Shown: positions 8,503 to 17,330 of the stretch, piece after piece
Layout of the letters: every line of letters begins with the position of its first letter
Position numbering within the stretch: the stretch's first letter is position 1
From: Varibaculum massiliense
Lineage (GTDB): Bacteria > Actinomycetota > Actinomycetes > Actinomycetales > Actinomycetaceae
NCBI RefSeq assembly: GCF_900106855.1
Contig: NZ_FNWI01000004.1
Location: 62,001-126,000 of the forward strand
Length of the DNA stretch: 64,000 bases
Direction of reading: 5' to 3'
The notes under the pieces: model-generated
What the model was told of the DNA's origin: nothing
Seen by the model: the letters and a program-made list of their open reading frames with translations, nothing else
The model's database searches: none
Made by a program: the position numbers and the translations under genes

Positions 8503-9323
8503 AGCCCTGGGCAGCAGTAATCGGTTCACCGGTTGCTCATTCCCTTTCTCCAGCTCTACATTTGGCAGCCTATCGGGATTTAGGGCTTGATGTTGACTAT
8601 CGACGGATAGAGGTCACCAAGGAAACGATAGGCTCCTTTTTGGCCAACTGGTCAGAGGAACTGGTGGGACTATCGGTAACTATGCCTTTAAAACAGGTGA
8701 TTATTCCTCTGCTTTCGCAAGTTGATGGTTTAGCGAAAGCAGTAGGAGCGGTAAATACCGTAATGCCGTTCCCCGGGGGAATCACCGCGGGGTTCAACAC
8801 CGATGTTTATGGGATAGTGACGGCGATAAAAGAAGTAAAAGGACGTGACTGGAGTCCGGGAAAAGCGGTGATAGTGGGATCCGGAGCCACCGCGTCCTCG
8901 GCGCTAGCAGCCTTAGTGGAACTCGGGGCAGGACAGATTAATCTGCTGGCGCGGCGGGTAACAGGTGCTGGTAACGCGGTGCAAGCCGCTACCCGGCTGG
9001 GGATTGATCCCGGATATATTCCGCTGGCAGCCAGCGATAAAGCCCGAGAAACCATCGAAAATGCGGATTTGATTATTTCTACTGTTCCCCGGGAAGTACT
9101 CGATGACTACTATGAAACTATCTGCTTTAACGCTGGTCAAACCGTGCTTGATATTGTGTACGACCCCTGGCCAAGTCTGCTGGTTCAAAAAGTTACAGCA
9201 GTCGGAGGTAGCGTTATTTCCGGGAAGTTAATGTTGCTACACCAGGCAGTGATGCAAGTAAAACTATTTACCTCCCGCACCCCGAATCTGGAAGTAATGC
9301 GGGAAGCTATAAATAAGGAATAG
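8490..9323 (+). CDS. aroE: shikimate dehydrogenase
   Basis: The 277-residue protein has the substrate-binding N-terminal domain (GSPVAHSLSPALH, SVTMPLK with the catalytic Lys, GAVNTV) and a Rossmann domain (VIVGSGATASSALAAL, then DIVYDPWPS). It reduces 3-dehydroshikimate to shikimate. ATG at 8490 is preferred because it leaves only 1-2 residues before the conserved TLKPWAAVIGSP; an in-frame GTG at 8466 would add eight residues inside mltG. It is one of four shikimate-pathway genes or domains between 8490 and 12977. Confidence 0.93.
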   Translation: MQTLKPWAAVIGSPVAHSLSPALHLAAYRDLGLDVDYRRIEVTKETIGSFLANWSEELVGLSVTMPLKQVIIPLLSQVDGLAKAVGAVNTVMPFPGGITAGFNTDVYGIVTAIKEVKGRDWSPGKAVIVGSGATASSALAALVELGAGQINLLARRVTGAGNAVQAATRLGIDPGYIPLAASDKARETIENADLIISTVPREVLDDYYETICFNAGQTVLDIVYDPWPSLLVQKVTAVGGSVISGKLMLLHQAVMQVKLFTSRTPNLEVMREAINKE

Positions 9324-9333
9324 AGGCGGGAAT

Positions 9334-9978
9334 ATGCAAGTTCTAGTGGGTATAGCGGCACTGTTATTCGCCGGGATCGGTAACCTGCTCTACGGTTTGC
9401 CCAAGGTAAAGAAATACTTTCGCCTGGCAGGTAGGCAACGGGCTCTCTGGAATCAGCCCTGGGTAATCGGGGTAGTTGCCGGACTTGCAGTGTGCGCGGC
9501 AGTAACCCTGCGTTTCGGATCCATAAATCTGTTGCTAATGTTTCCGCTACTAACCCTAGGTACGGTACTGACGGTAATAGACGCGGGTACCCAAAGGCTG
9601 CCCCGCTCGATGACAGCAGCCTTTTTGGTGCTGGTAATAATCGCAGTAATTTTGGCTGGTTTCATTACCGGGCAGTGGGTAAAACCCGCATACTCCCTGA
9701 TTGTTGCTTTAGGAACCTTTATTTTGCTACTACCAGGAACGTTTGTTCGTCACGGTATTGGAGTTGGAGATTTGCGGCTAGCTCCTCTGCTAGTAGGCTT
9801 AGCAACTTGTTCGTCTTGGCATTGCCTGCTGGCAATGGGGATTTTTACTGTTGTGGGTGCTGGTTGCTGGGCCCTGTACCTGGTGATATGGAAAAAAGCC
9901 GCTGGCAGTACCCGCTTTGCTTTTGGTCCGTGGCTCTTAGTCGCCACCTATTTCGCACTCCTGCTAGTTCCCCGTTAA
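9334..9978 (+). CDS. type IV prepilin peptidase (A24 family)
   Basis: The 214-residue integral membrane protein has six or seven hydrophobic helices. Both aspartates of the GxGD protease family are present: Asp in TVIDAGTQRLPRS near residue 85, and GIGVGDLRLAP near 146. The family cleaves leader peptides of type IV pilins or Tad/Flp pilins. The long N-terminal methylase domain with its cysteine motifs is absent, as in short TadV- or ComC-like forms. No pilin or pilus assembly gene is in the window; its place between aroE and aroC is the usual actinobacterial one. AGGCGGG precedes the ATG. Confidence 0.85.
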   Translation: MQVLVGIAALLFAGIGNLLYGLPKVKKYFRLAGRQRALWNQPWVIGVVAGLAVCAAVTLRFGSINLLLMFPLLTLGTVLTVIDAGTQRLPRSMTAAFLVLVIIAVILAGFITGQWVKPAYSLIVALGTFILLLPGTFVRHGIGVGDLRLAPLLVGLATCSSWHCLLAMGIFTVVGAGCWALYLVIWKKAAGSTRFAFGPWLLVATYFALLLVPR

Positions 9979-10059
9979 ACGATAGACAACAGATACCGGG
10001 GCTTTCCCTAGAAGTGGAACGCTAAACCGCAAATCATGGTTCCATGACACAATAAAGCC

Positions 10060-11271
10060 ATGTTGAAATGGATGAGCGCGGGAGAATCCCATGGACGCGC
10101 GCTGGTGGGGATTTTAGAGGGAATGCCCTCCGGGGTGGAGATAACCACCGCCAAAGTAGGGGAATATTTAGCTTCTCGACGCGCTGGATACGGACGCGGG
10201 GCGCGACAAAAGTTTGAGCAGGATCGCGCCCACCTGGTGGGAGGAGTGATTCGAGGGAAAACTACCGGAGCCCCGATAGCTCTGGTCATCGAAAATAGCG
10301 AATGGCCAAAATGGGAAACGGTAATGAGCCCGGATCCGGTAGATCCGGAGGCATTAAAAATTAACGCCGGTAAAGGCGATGAACGTGAGGTTGCCCGTAA
10401 CCAGCCGCTAACCCGCCCTCGCCCCGGACACGCGGATCTGGCGGGAATGCTTGCCTACGACCACGAGGAAGCGCGCCCGATATTAGAACGCGCCAGCGCC
10501 CGCGAAACTGCGATGCGGGTAGGTTTGGGGGCATTCGCCCATGAATTCTTAAAACAAGCCAGCGGAATCGAACTAATCTCTTATGTCACCCAAATCGGCA
10601 AGGCAGCCCTTAAAGCTGGTCACCCGATTCCTCCGTTAAGCGTGCAGCAAAAACTGGCCGAAAACCCGGTGTGTTGTCCGGATGAAAAAGTTAGTGAGCA
10701 AATGATTGCCCAAATCGATGCGGCGAAGAAGAACGGAGACACTATCGGGGGCAGCGTGGAAGTTGCCGCTTATGGGGTGCCGATAGGACTAGGTAGTCAT
10801 GTGACGGCAGATAGGCGCCTAGATGCGCGCCTGGCCGGCGCATTAATGTCGATTCCGGCAGTGAAAACGGTAAAAGTTGGGGATGGCACCCAGCCGCTTT
10901 CAGCGGGGTCAGTGGCTCATGACGAAATTGTCCGGGGAGAAAATGGCGAGATAGTTCGCGCCTCTAACCATGCCGGCGGGATTGAAGGTGGTATGTCTAA
11001 CGGACAGATAATCCGGGTCAGCTGCGGATTTAAACCAATTTCCACCGTACCTCGCGCCCTGCGCACCATTGATTTGGCGAACGGGAAGGAAAGCCGGGCG
11101 AATCACCAACGTTCCGACACCTGCGCGGTGGTACCGGGGGCGGTAATTGCCCAGGCGCAGGTGGCGTTGGTACTGGCTGATGCCCTTCTAGAACACGTAG
11201 GCGGGTATTCTCTGGCGCAGGTGCGGGAAAATCTGCAGGCCTACCAAAAGCGCGTGGAGGCAAGGCTATGA
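10060..11271 (+). CDS. aroC: chorismate synthase
   Basis: The 403-residue protein has the diagnostic motifs GESHGRALVGILEGMPSG at the N terminus, RRAGYGRGARQ, RPGHADLAG, and the late SDTCAVVPGAV. It is an FMN-dependent lyase that converts EPSP to chorismate. No good ribosome binding site precedes the ATG; CACAAT ends 6 nt upstream, preceded by TGA, so a leaderless transcript is likely. The stop overlaps the start of aroKB by 4 nt (ATGA). Confidence 0.97.
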   Translation: MLKWMSAGESHGRALVGILEGMPSGVEITTAKVGEYLASRRAGYGRGARQKFEQDRAHLVGGVIRGKTTGAPIALVIENSEWPKWETVMSPDPVDPEALKINAGKGDEREVARNQPLTRPRPGHADLAGMLAYDHEEARPILERASARETAMRVGLGAFAHEFLKQASGIELISYVTQIGKAALKAGHPIPPLSVQQKLAENPVCCPDEKVSEQMIAQIDAAKKNGDTIGGSVEVAAYGVPIGLGSHVTADRRLDARLAGALMSIPAVKTVKVGDGTQPLSAGSVAHDEIVRGENGEIVRASNHAGGIEGGMSNGQIIRVSCGFKPISTVPRALRTIDLANGKESRANHQRSDTCAVVPGAVIAQAQVALVLADALLEHVGGYSLAQVRENLQAYQKRVEARL

Positions 11272-12977
11272 GTGACAAAAAGCAAATAGTTTTTATCGGC
11301 TTGCCCGGCAGCGGGAAAACCTCGGTAGGACGGTTAGTCGCCGGACGTTTAGGACGGACTTTCAGCGATGCTGATCAAGAAATTTCCCGGCAGGCAGGTA
11401 TCAGCATCCCTGAGATATTTGCTGCTCACGGCGAGGACTATTTTAGAGATTTAGAAGTCGAAGTTATTTCCCGGCTGCTTCGCGGGGATACCGCAGTGAT
11501 CGCCCTCGGGGGAGGGGCGATTACCCGCTCCGACACTGCCGCAGCTCTCGCTGATAAAGAGGTGGTTTTCCTAGATGTTTCCCCCGCGGTAGCCGGGGCA
11601 AGAGTAGGGCAGGATTCGATGCGTCCCCTCTTGCAGGGAAGTGACAATCCCAGTAAGAAAATCACCCAATTAGAAGCAGAGCGACGAGCAAGTTACCTGG
11701 CAGCAGCCACTTTAAGCGTACCGGCAGATGGCAGCCTCGGCGAGGTAGCCGACGCGGTAATTCGGGGTTTGAAACTGGAAGAAACCCGACCGGTACGTTG
11801 CTATGATTTAAAATCCCTGGCTGCTTTGCCGGCACAATCCTCAGATAAGATCCGGAAGATTCCGGTGACTTCCGGTAGTGGCTACCAGGTTATCGTAGGT
11901 GGCAGTCTTAGTTCCCGAATCGCTCATAAACTGCAGGATCGCCCTCGTAAAGTGTTCTTAATCTGCCCGGCACCGTTGGAATCAGCGGCTCGCCAGTTGG
12001 CACAATCTTTGACCCAAACCGGTCAGGTAGTCAAAGTTTTCCCGCACCCTGATGGAGAAGCCGCCAAGAATATCAGGGTAGTGGAAGATGCCTGGCGAAT
12101 CCTGGGGGAGAACCATTTTTCCCGCGAGGACGCAGTAATAGCCTTAGGAGGCGGGGCTACTACTGATATGGGAGGCTTCGTGGCCGCTACTTGGCTGCGG
12201 GGGATCGAACTAATTAACGTCCCTACCTCTTTACTGGCGATGGTAGATGCAGCAGTCGGCGGGAAAACCGGTATAAACACTTCCCTGGGCAAGAACCTTG
12301 TGGGGTCTTTTTATCCGCCGAGCGCCGTTATCTGCGACCTCGATTATCTACGTACTTTACCCCCGCGGCAACTGCGCGCCGGCTTGGCGGAAGTCATCAA
12401 ATGTGGATTTATCGCTGACCAAAAAATCCTAGAGCTGCTGTCAGAGTGTAGCGCGGAAAATCTACTTGCCTCCCCGGCGATATTAGAAGAAGTAATCAGC
12501 CGCGCTATCCAAGTAAAAGCCGCCGTGGTCAGCCAAGACCTGCGTGAAAGCGGATTGCGAGAATGCCTTAACTATGGGCACACTCTGGCGCATGCCATCG
12601 AAAAAGCCTCCTGCTACCAGGTGCTACATGGGGAAGCAGTCGCAATCGGGATGGTCTTTGCTGCCCAAGTGGCAGTGGAAATGGATCTGCTTTCGCCCTC
12701 GCAAATGGAAAATCAACGCCGCCAAATCGCCGCCCTGGGGTTGCCAACTACCTGCCCAAAATATGCTTTCGATCAGCTAGTAAAAATTATGGCTTCGGAT
12801 AAGAAAGTACGCGGGGGAATAATTCGGATGGTACTCACTGCCGGTGACGGACAGGTTAGCGTGGTTCCCATTAGCGATTACCAGCTGCTGCAAAGTGCAT
12901 TTAATGCCATAAATCAAGGCGCGGATGCCGCAGACAATACCAGTAGCCCTAGCGGCGGGAAGGGTGAAATTGGGTAG
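11268..12977 (+). CDS. aroKB: bifunctional shikimate kinase / 3-dehydroquinate synthase
   Basis: The 569-residue protein is a natural fusion. Residues about 1-170 are a complete shikimate kinase: GLPGSGKTS P-loop, SDADQEI, EDYFRDLE, ALGGGAI, and the lid RPLL with a following Arg. Residues about 190-550 are dehydroquinate synthase: EDAVIALGGGATTDMGGFVAATWLRG, KTGINTSLGKNLVG, and the metal ligands in EVIKCG, NYGHTLAHAIE and HGEAVAIG. The two activities are steps 2 and 5 of the shikimate pathway. ATGA overlap with aroC indicates coupled translation. Fusions of this type are known in actinobacteria. Confidence 0.95.
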   Translation: MSDKKQIVFIGLPGSGKTSVGRLVAGRLGRTFSDADQEISRQAGISIPEIFAAHGEDYFRDLEVEVISRLLRGDTAVIALGGGAITRSDTAAALADKEVVFLDVSPAVAGARVGQDSMRPLLQGSDNPSKKITQLEAERRASYLAAATLSVPADGSLGEVADAVIRGLKLEETRPVRCYDLKSLAALPAQSSDKIRKIPVTSGSGYQVIVGGSLSSRIAHKLQDRPRKVFLICPAPLESAARQLAQSLTQTGQVVKVFPHPDGEAAKNIRVVEDAWRILGENHFSREDAVIALGGGATTDMGGFVAATWLRGIELINVPTSLLAMVDAAVGGKTGINTSLGKNLVGSFYPPSAVICDLDYLRTLPPRQLRAGLAEVIKCGFIADQKILELLSECSAENLLASPAILEEVISRAIQVKAAVVSQDLRESGLRECLNYGHTLAHAIEKASCYQVLHGEAVAIGMVFAAQVAVEMDLLSPSQMENQRRQIAALGLPTTCPKYAFDQLVKIMASDKKVRGGIIRMVLTAGDGQVSVVPISDYQLLQSAFNAINQGADAADNTSSPSGGKGEIG

Positions 12978-13491
12978 GAAAGTTTTCCTAATCGGACTGC
13001 CCGGTAGCGGAAAATCTACTATTTCCGCTGCTCTAGCCAAAAAACTAGGCTGGAAACTTATAGACACGGATAAGCTGGTAGCCGCCAAGTTGCAGGTAGC
13101 GCCCGCTACTGCACTGATTAGTGTGGGTGAAAACAGGTATCGGCAGGTAGAAAGGGAAGTTGTAGGCACCCTCGTAAATCAGATGCCCGCCGAGGACACT
13201 ATCGTAGCGATGGGGTCCGGGGCGTTAGATGACCTGCAAAGCCGGATTCAACTAGATAAACTTCCTGGCAGAGAAATTATCGAACTGGTGATTGACCTGT
13301 CGACTATGGCTGACCGGGCCGGGCTCAACCGTCCCCGCTCGTTAGGATTAGGGATGCCGAGGGCGTGGCTGCGGCAAATGGGGCAAGAACGACGCCAGCG
13401 TTGGCAGATTTTGAGTCCGCTGGAGCTAGAGGTTTCTGATTTATCGCTGGAGCAGGCGGTTGAAAAAGTTGCCCGCGCTCTAGAGCCGTGA
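12964..13491 (+). CDS. divergent shikimate kinase-like P-loop protein
   Basis: A second shikimate-kinase-type protein of about 175 residues follows the fused aroKB. The GTG at 12964 is preferred because it starts just before the KVFLIGLPGSGKST P-loop; an in-frame ATG at 12925 would add 13 residues. Several conserved positions differ from true AroK: FRxxE reads YRQVE, the GGG motif reads AMGSGA, and the lid RPLL reads RPRS. LIDTDKLV keeps the first Asp region. Because an intact kinase domain sits in the neighbouring gene, this paralogue may have another substrate or a regulatory role. The overlap with aroKB indicates the same transcript. Confidence 0.75.
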   Translation: MKLGRKVFLIGLPGSGKSTISAALAKKLGWKLIDTDKLVAAKLQVAPATALISVGENRYRQVEREVVGTLVNQMPAEDTIVAMGSGALDDLQSRIQLDKLPGREIIELVIDLSTMADRAGLNRPRSLGLGMPRAWLRQMGQERRQRWQILSPLELEVSDLSLEQAVEKVARALEP

Positions 13492-13580
13492 CCAAAAGCG
13501 CAGTACACCGGTACTTATTTTCATGCTTCGTCCGATTAAAGTAAAGTAGAAGCGATTTATTTTGACTTGGGGGTTTTAAG

Positions 13581-14144
13581 TTGGCGACAACAAATGATTT
13601 GAAAAACGGTCTGGTACTAAAGCTTGACAACCAGTTATGGCAGGTAGTGGAGTTCCAGCATGTAAAACCGGGGAAAGGTCCGGCTTTCGTGCGTACCAAA
13701 ATCAAGAATGTTTTAAGCGGTAAAACTGTCGATCGCACCTTTAATGCCGGGGTGAAAGTGGATACTGCTACGGTTGATCGCCGGGATATGACCTATCTGT
13801 ATCAGGATGGTACCGATTTTGTGTTTATGGATGATGACACCTATGAACAGGTAATGATTACCGCGGAAATCGTAGGGGACGCTAAGAATTTCCTGATTGA
13901 AAACCAGCGCGCGGTAGTGGCTTTCCATGATGATCAGGTACTGTTCCTGGAGCTGCCCGCCTCGGTAATCATGCAGATTACCCATACGGAGCCTTGGCTG
14001 CAGGGTAATCGTTCCTCGGCGGGTACCAAACCGGCAACCGTAGAAACCGGGTACGAGGTTCAGGTTCCGCTGTTTGTGGAAGAGGGCGAAAAGATCAAGG
14101 TCGATACCCGCAGCGGTGATTACATATCTCGGGTTAAGGAATAA
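13581..14144 (+). CDS. efp: elongation factor P
   Basis: The 187-residue protein has three beta-barrel domains. The KOW-like domain I carries the loop [10 protein letters not shown] with the Lys that contacts the peptidyl transferase centre, and the C-terminal domain ends with the signature [12 protein letters not shown]. It relieves ribosome stalling at polyproline. The Pro-flanked loop resembles actinobacterial EF-P thought to work with unmodified Lys. The start is TTG at 13581, giving the common N terminus [10 protein letters not shown], with GGGGG about 10 nt upstream. Confidence 0.96.
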   Translation: MATTNDLKNGLVLKLDNQLWQVVEFQHVKPGKGPAFVRTKIKNVLSGKTVDRTFNAGVKVDTATVDRRDMTYLYQDGTDFVFMDDDTYEQVMITAEIVGDAKNFLIENQRAVVAFHDDQVLFLELPASVIMQITHTEPWLQGNRSSAGTKPATVETGYEVQVPLFVEEGEKIKVDTRSGDYISRVKE

Positions 14145-14150
14145 TCGGCA

Positions 14151-14603
14151 GTGTCCAAAAATCGGCTTTCGCGGCGTACTAAAGCGCGGCGGCGGGCAGT
14201 TGATACCCTTTACGAAGCTAATGTTAAAGGTCTAGATCAAGATCCCGAGGACTTGCGGGAACTGGTGGAGGCACGGCAGCATTTAAGTACCGCGCAAACT
14301 ACTTTGCCCGACTATGCGGCGGAAATTGCCCAGGGAGTGGCGGAGCATCTTTTTGACATTGATATGACGCTCAGCCAATATTCTCAGGCGTGGGCGCTAG
14401 ATCGGATGCCGAAACCGGATCTGGCGATTTTGCGCTGCGCCCTCTGGGAAATCCTCTACAATGACGATGTTCCCTGGAAGATTGCGGTAGACGAAGCCGT
14501 GGGTACTGCCCGCGCGATTTCAACGCCGGAATCTCCGGATTTTATTAACGGAGTGCTCGACGCCATCGGGCGCTCCAGCGAAGATAACTCAAGCGAGCAG
14601 TAG
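14151..14603 (+). CDS. nusB: transcription antitermination factor NusB
   Basis: The 150-residue all-helical protein opens with the basic SRRTKARRRAVDTLYEA motif of NusB. It contains WALDRMPKPDLAILRCALWEIL and the end AVDEAVGTARAISTPESPDFINGVL. With NusE/S10 it binds boxA of rRNA transcripts and prevents premature termination. It starts with GTG 6 nt after efp, so the pair is co-transcribed. This efp-nusB order is common across bacteria. Confidence 0.94.
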   Translation: MSKNRLSRRTKARRRAVDTLYEANVKGLDQDPEDLRELVEARQHLSTAQTTLPDYAAEIAQGVAEHLFDIDMTLSQYSQAWALDRMPKPDLAILRCALWEILYNDDVPWKIAVDEAVGTARAISTPESPDFINGVLDAIGRSSEDNSSEQ

Positions 14604-14668
14604 CAAAGGTCGCTAGTTTAAGGTCGCGTCCTCGCCTGCCGACTGCTCACAGATTTTAGGAGGCGGTC

Positions 14669-15967
14669 ATGGGCGCAATCGTTTTTCGTGGTGCAAATAT
14701 ACTGGGCGAACAACGCGCCGATATTTGGGTAGAGGACGAAGAGATTCGCCAGGTGGGCGCGAACTTGCCGATAGCTGCGGGCAGCGGAGTCCAGGAAGTA
14801 GATGCCCGTGACCTAGTGGCACTGCCCGGACTGGTGGATCTGCACACTCATTTGCGCGAGCCCGGCGGATGCGATGCGGAAACCGTCGACACTGGCACCG
14901 CAGCGGCCGCTAAAGGCGGATACACCTGTGTTTTCGCCATGGCGAATACCACCCCCACCCAAGATTGCCCGCAGGTCGTGGAACAAGTTCTCGATTTAGG
15001 GCGCGAGGCCGGTCGGGTAGATGTCCATCCGGTGGGAGCAGTCACTAAGAATCTTGCAGGTAAAGAGCTTTCTGATCTGCGGGGAATGCATGAATCGCGG
15101 GCAGCAGTAAACGTTTTTAGTGACGATGGTAAATGTGTTTTCGATCCGCTACTGATGCGCCAGGCACTAGAGATTGTCCGCGATTTTGACGGGGTTATCG
15201 CCCAACATTCCCAAGAGCCCCGCCTGACCGCAGACTCGCAAATGAATGAGTCCTACTTGGCGGAAGAACTAGGGCTAAAAGGCTGGCCTACAGTTGCAGA
15301 AGAAATGATCATTGCTCGCGATATTTTGCTTTCCCTCTACCTGGACGTGCGGGTTCACGTCTGTCACCTATCTAGCGCGACTGCGGTGGAATTGGTGCGT
15401 TGGGGTAAGTCTCAAGGCGCGCGAATCAGCGCGGAAGTTACCCCCCATCACCTGTTCCTCACCGAGGAAGAACTACGAGGGCGGGATCCGCTGTTTAAAG
15501 TAAACCCTCCGCTGCGCTCGCAAAAAGATGTAGAGGCAGTGCAGGCGGGATTAGCGGACGGTACCATTGACCTGGTGGGAACGGATCATGCTCCCCATCC
15601 GCGCCGGCTCAAAGACTGTGATTTTGAGTGCGGCGCTTTCGGGATGATCGGACTGGAAACTGCGCTGCCAGTAGTTGCCGCCACTATGGTGCAAAGCGGA
15701 AAAATGACTTGGCGCGATCTGGCGCGAGTAATGTCGGTTACCCCGGCAAAAATCGGGAAAGCGAAGGGGCAAGGTGAGGAGATCGCTGCCGGCTCAGCCG
15801 CTAATCTTTGTTTCGTAGCTCCCGATGCCTCTTGGATAGTTAACCGCGAGAGCCAAGTTTCGCGTTCCGATAACACCCCCTTTGCAGGGAAGGAACTGCT
15901 GGGGCAGGTACGCCACACCTGCTACCGGGGGAAGCTGACGGTTCTTGATGGACAGTTGCAGTTTTAA
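14669..15967 (+). CDS. pyrC: dihydroorotase (class I)
   Basis: The 432-residue amidohydrolase has the metal-binding DLHTHLREPG, later histidines in HVCHLSS and AEVTPHHL, and the GTDHAPHP aspartate motif. It cyclises carbamoyl aspartate to dihydroorotate in pyrimidine synthesis. TTAGGAGG precedes the ATG at a good distance. It is followed by pyrF; the pyrR, pyrB and carAB genes that flank pyrC in many actinobacteria are not present here. Confidence 0.96.
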   Translation: MGAIVFRGANILGEQRADIWVEDEEIRQVGANLPIAAGSGVQEVDARDLVALPGLVDLHTHLREPGGCDAETVDTGTAAAAKGGYTCVFAMANTTPTQDCPQVVEQVLDLGREAGRVDVHPVGAVTKNLAGKELSDLRGMHESRAAVNVFSDDGKCVFDPLLMRQALEIVRDFDGVIAQHSQEPRLTADSQMNESYLAEELGLKGWPTVAEEMIIARDILLSLYLDVRVHVCHLSSATAVELVRWGKSQGARISAEVTPHHLFLTEEELRGRDPLFKVNPPLRSQKDVEAVQAGLADGTIDLVGTDHAPHPRRLKDCDFECGAFGMIGLETALPVVAATMVQSGKMTWRDLARVMSVTPAKIGKAKGQGEEIAAGSAANLCFVAPDASWIVNRESQVSRSDNTPFAGKELLGQVRHTCYRGKLTVLDGQLQF

Positions 15968-15985
15968 GAAGGAGCTAAAGGGTTT

Positions 15986-16840
15986 ATGAATCGCTACGGT
16001 GTGCGCCTGGCACAGGCGATGGATCAACTAGGTAATGTATGTGTAGGGATTGACCCCCACTCCTCACAGCTGGCCGCTTGGGGACTGGATGATGATATCC
16101 AGGGGCTACGGACTTTTTCCCTCACTTTGGTGGAAGCAATGGCTGGGCAGGTACCGGTTGTCAAGCCCCAATCGGCATTTTTTGAACGCTTCGGATCTCG
16201 CGGGATCAAAGTTCTAGAGGAAGTGCTGGCGGCGTGCCGGCAGGCGGGACTGCTCACCATTTTGGATGTTAAGCGCGGAGATATCGGTTCCACGATGGCA
16301 GGTTATGCGCAGGCGTATTTGCATCCGGATTCCTCGCTGACCGCGGATGCAATCACGCTTTCTCCCTACCTAGGGTTTGGTTCACTCAGTCCCGCCTTGG
16401 AGTTAGCGAAGCAGTATGGCAAGGGAATATACGTATTGGCGCTTACCTCTAATCCGGAGGGATTTCAGGTACAGCACGCTCTAGATGGCAGCGGTAAAAG
16501 CGTGGCAGCCAACATAATTTCGCAGGCAGAACAGGAAAATAAAGCTAGCAGTGATGAAGGTCACATTGCAGATATTGGGTTGGTCGTGGGAGCTACCACC
16601 GGAAATGCGGCGAATGATTTAGGAATAGATTTTTCTGCATTTTCGGGATCTGTTTTATCGCCTGGAATCGGCGCCCAAGGGGCTACACCAGCGGATATAC
16701 AAAGAATTTTTGGTAAAAGTGCCTTTCGGGTGTTGGCGTCAACCTCGAGAGGAATCTCCTCTGTCGGACCAAAGGTGCCTTCTTTACAGGCCGCGGCAAG
16801 GCAAATAACCGAGCAAATGAGTGATATTTTTCGCAACTGA
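15986..16840 (+). CDS. pyrF: orotidine 5'-phosphate decarboxylase (type 2)
   Basis: The 284-residue TIM-barrel protein carries the catalytic LDVKRGDIGSTM motif of long-form PyrF, VGIDPH at the N terminus, VKPQSAFFE, and the phosphate-binding end LSPGIGAQGATPADI. It makes UMP from OMP. AAGGAGC lies at good spacing before the ATG, 18 nt after pyrC, so the two are co-transcribed. The 98-nt gap to mihF is AT-rich and probably contains the mihF promoter. Confidence 0.95.
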   Translation: MNRYGVRLAQAMDQLGNVCVGIDPHSSQLAAWGLDDDIQGLRTFSLTLVEAMAGQVPVVKPQSAFFERFGSRGIKVLEEVLAACRQAGLLTILDVKRGDIGSTMAGYAQAYLHPDSSLTADAITLSPYLGFGSLSPALELAKQYGKGIYVLALTSNPEGFQVQHALDGSGKSVAANIISQAEQENKASSDEGHIADIGLVVGATTGNAANDLGIDFSAFSGSVLSPGIGAQGATPADIQRIFGKSAFRVLASTSRGISSVGPKVPSLQAAARQITEQMSDIFRN

Positions 16841-16938
16841 ACTGGCGAAACTTAGCTGATGGGTTGGCTTAAATAGAAAAAAGCAACTAATCTTTTTCGT
16901 GTTGTTAACCCGTAATCTAGTGAAGAGGTAAATACTAA

Positions 16939-17250
16939 ATGGCACTTCCTTCTTTAACTCCCGAACAGCGTGCACAGGCTCTGGAGAAAGCCGCTCAGGC
17001 CCGTAAGGCTCGCGCGGAAACCAAAGCTAAGCTGAAGAATCGGGAACTGACCCTGTCTGAGGTTATCAAGAAGGCTCAGGATGATCCGTACTTGGGCAAG
17101 ATGAAGGTTCAGGCTCTGCTAGAGGCGCTGCCTCGCGTAGGCGCCACCACTGCCGCCGCGGTAATGGAAGAGATTGGCATCGCCAAGTCTCGTCGTATTC
17201 GTGGTCTGGGCGAGCACCAGCGCGCCGAGCTGGTTCGTCGCTTCGGCTAA
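16939..17250 (+). CDS. mihF: actinobacterial integration host factor mIHF
   Basis: The 103-residue basic protein starts MALPSLTPEQRAQALEKA and has the conserved DNA-binding middle KVQALLEALPRVGATTA, ending RIRGLGEHQRAELVRRFG. This is the nucleoid-associated mIHF family, unrelated in fold to enterobacterial IHF; it binds and bends DNA and was first known as a mycobacteriophage integration cofactor. It contains a helix-two-turn-helix. AGAGG precedes the ATG. A strong terminator follows at 17275, so it probably makes an abundant short transcript. Confidence 0.95.
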   Translation: MALPSLTPEQRAQALEKAAQARKARAETKAKLKNRELTLSEVIKKAQDDPYLGKMKVQALLEALPRVGATTAAAVMEEIGIAKSRRIRGLGEHQRAELVRRFG

Positions 17251-17274
17251 ATAAAACCGAAAAGCTATAAAATA

Positions 17275-17317
17275 CAGTATGGGACCTAAGAAATTGGGTC
17301 CCATACTGTTATTTTCT
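17275..17317 (+). terminator. rho-independent terminator after mihF
   Basis: A perfect 12-bp stem (CAGTATGGGACC at 17275-17286 with GGTCCCATACTG at 17297-17308) encloses a 10-nt loop and is followed by TTATTTTCT. It ends only about 14 nt before the GTG of gmk, so gmk would depend on read-through or a promoter overlapping the hairpin. Confidence 0.88.
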
Positions 17318-17330
17318 ACTGGCAATAAAG

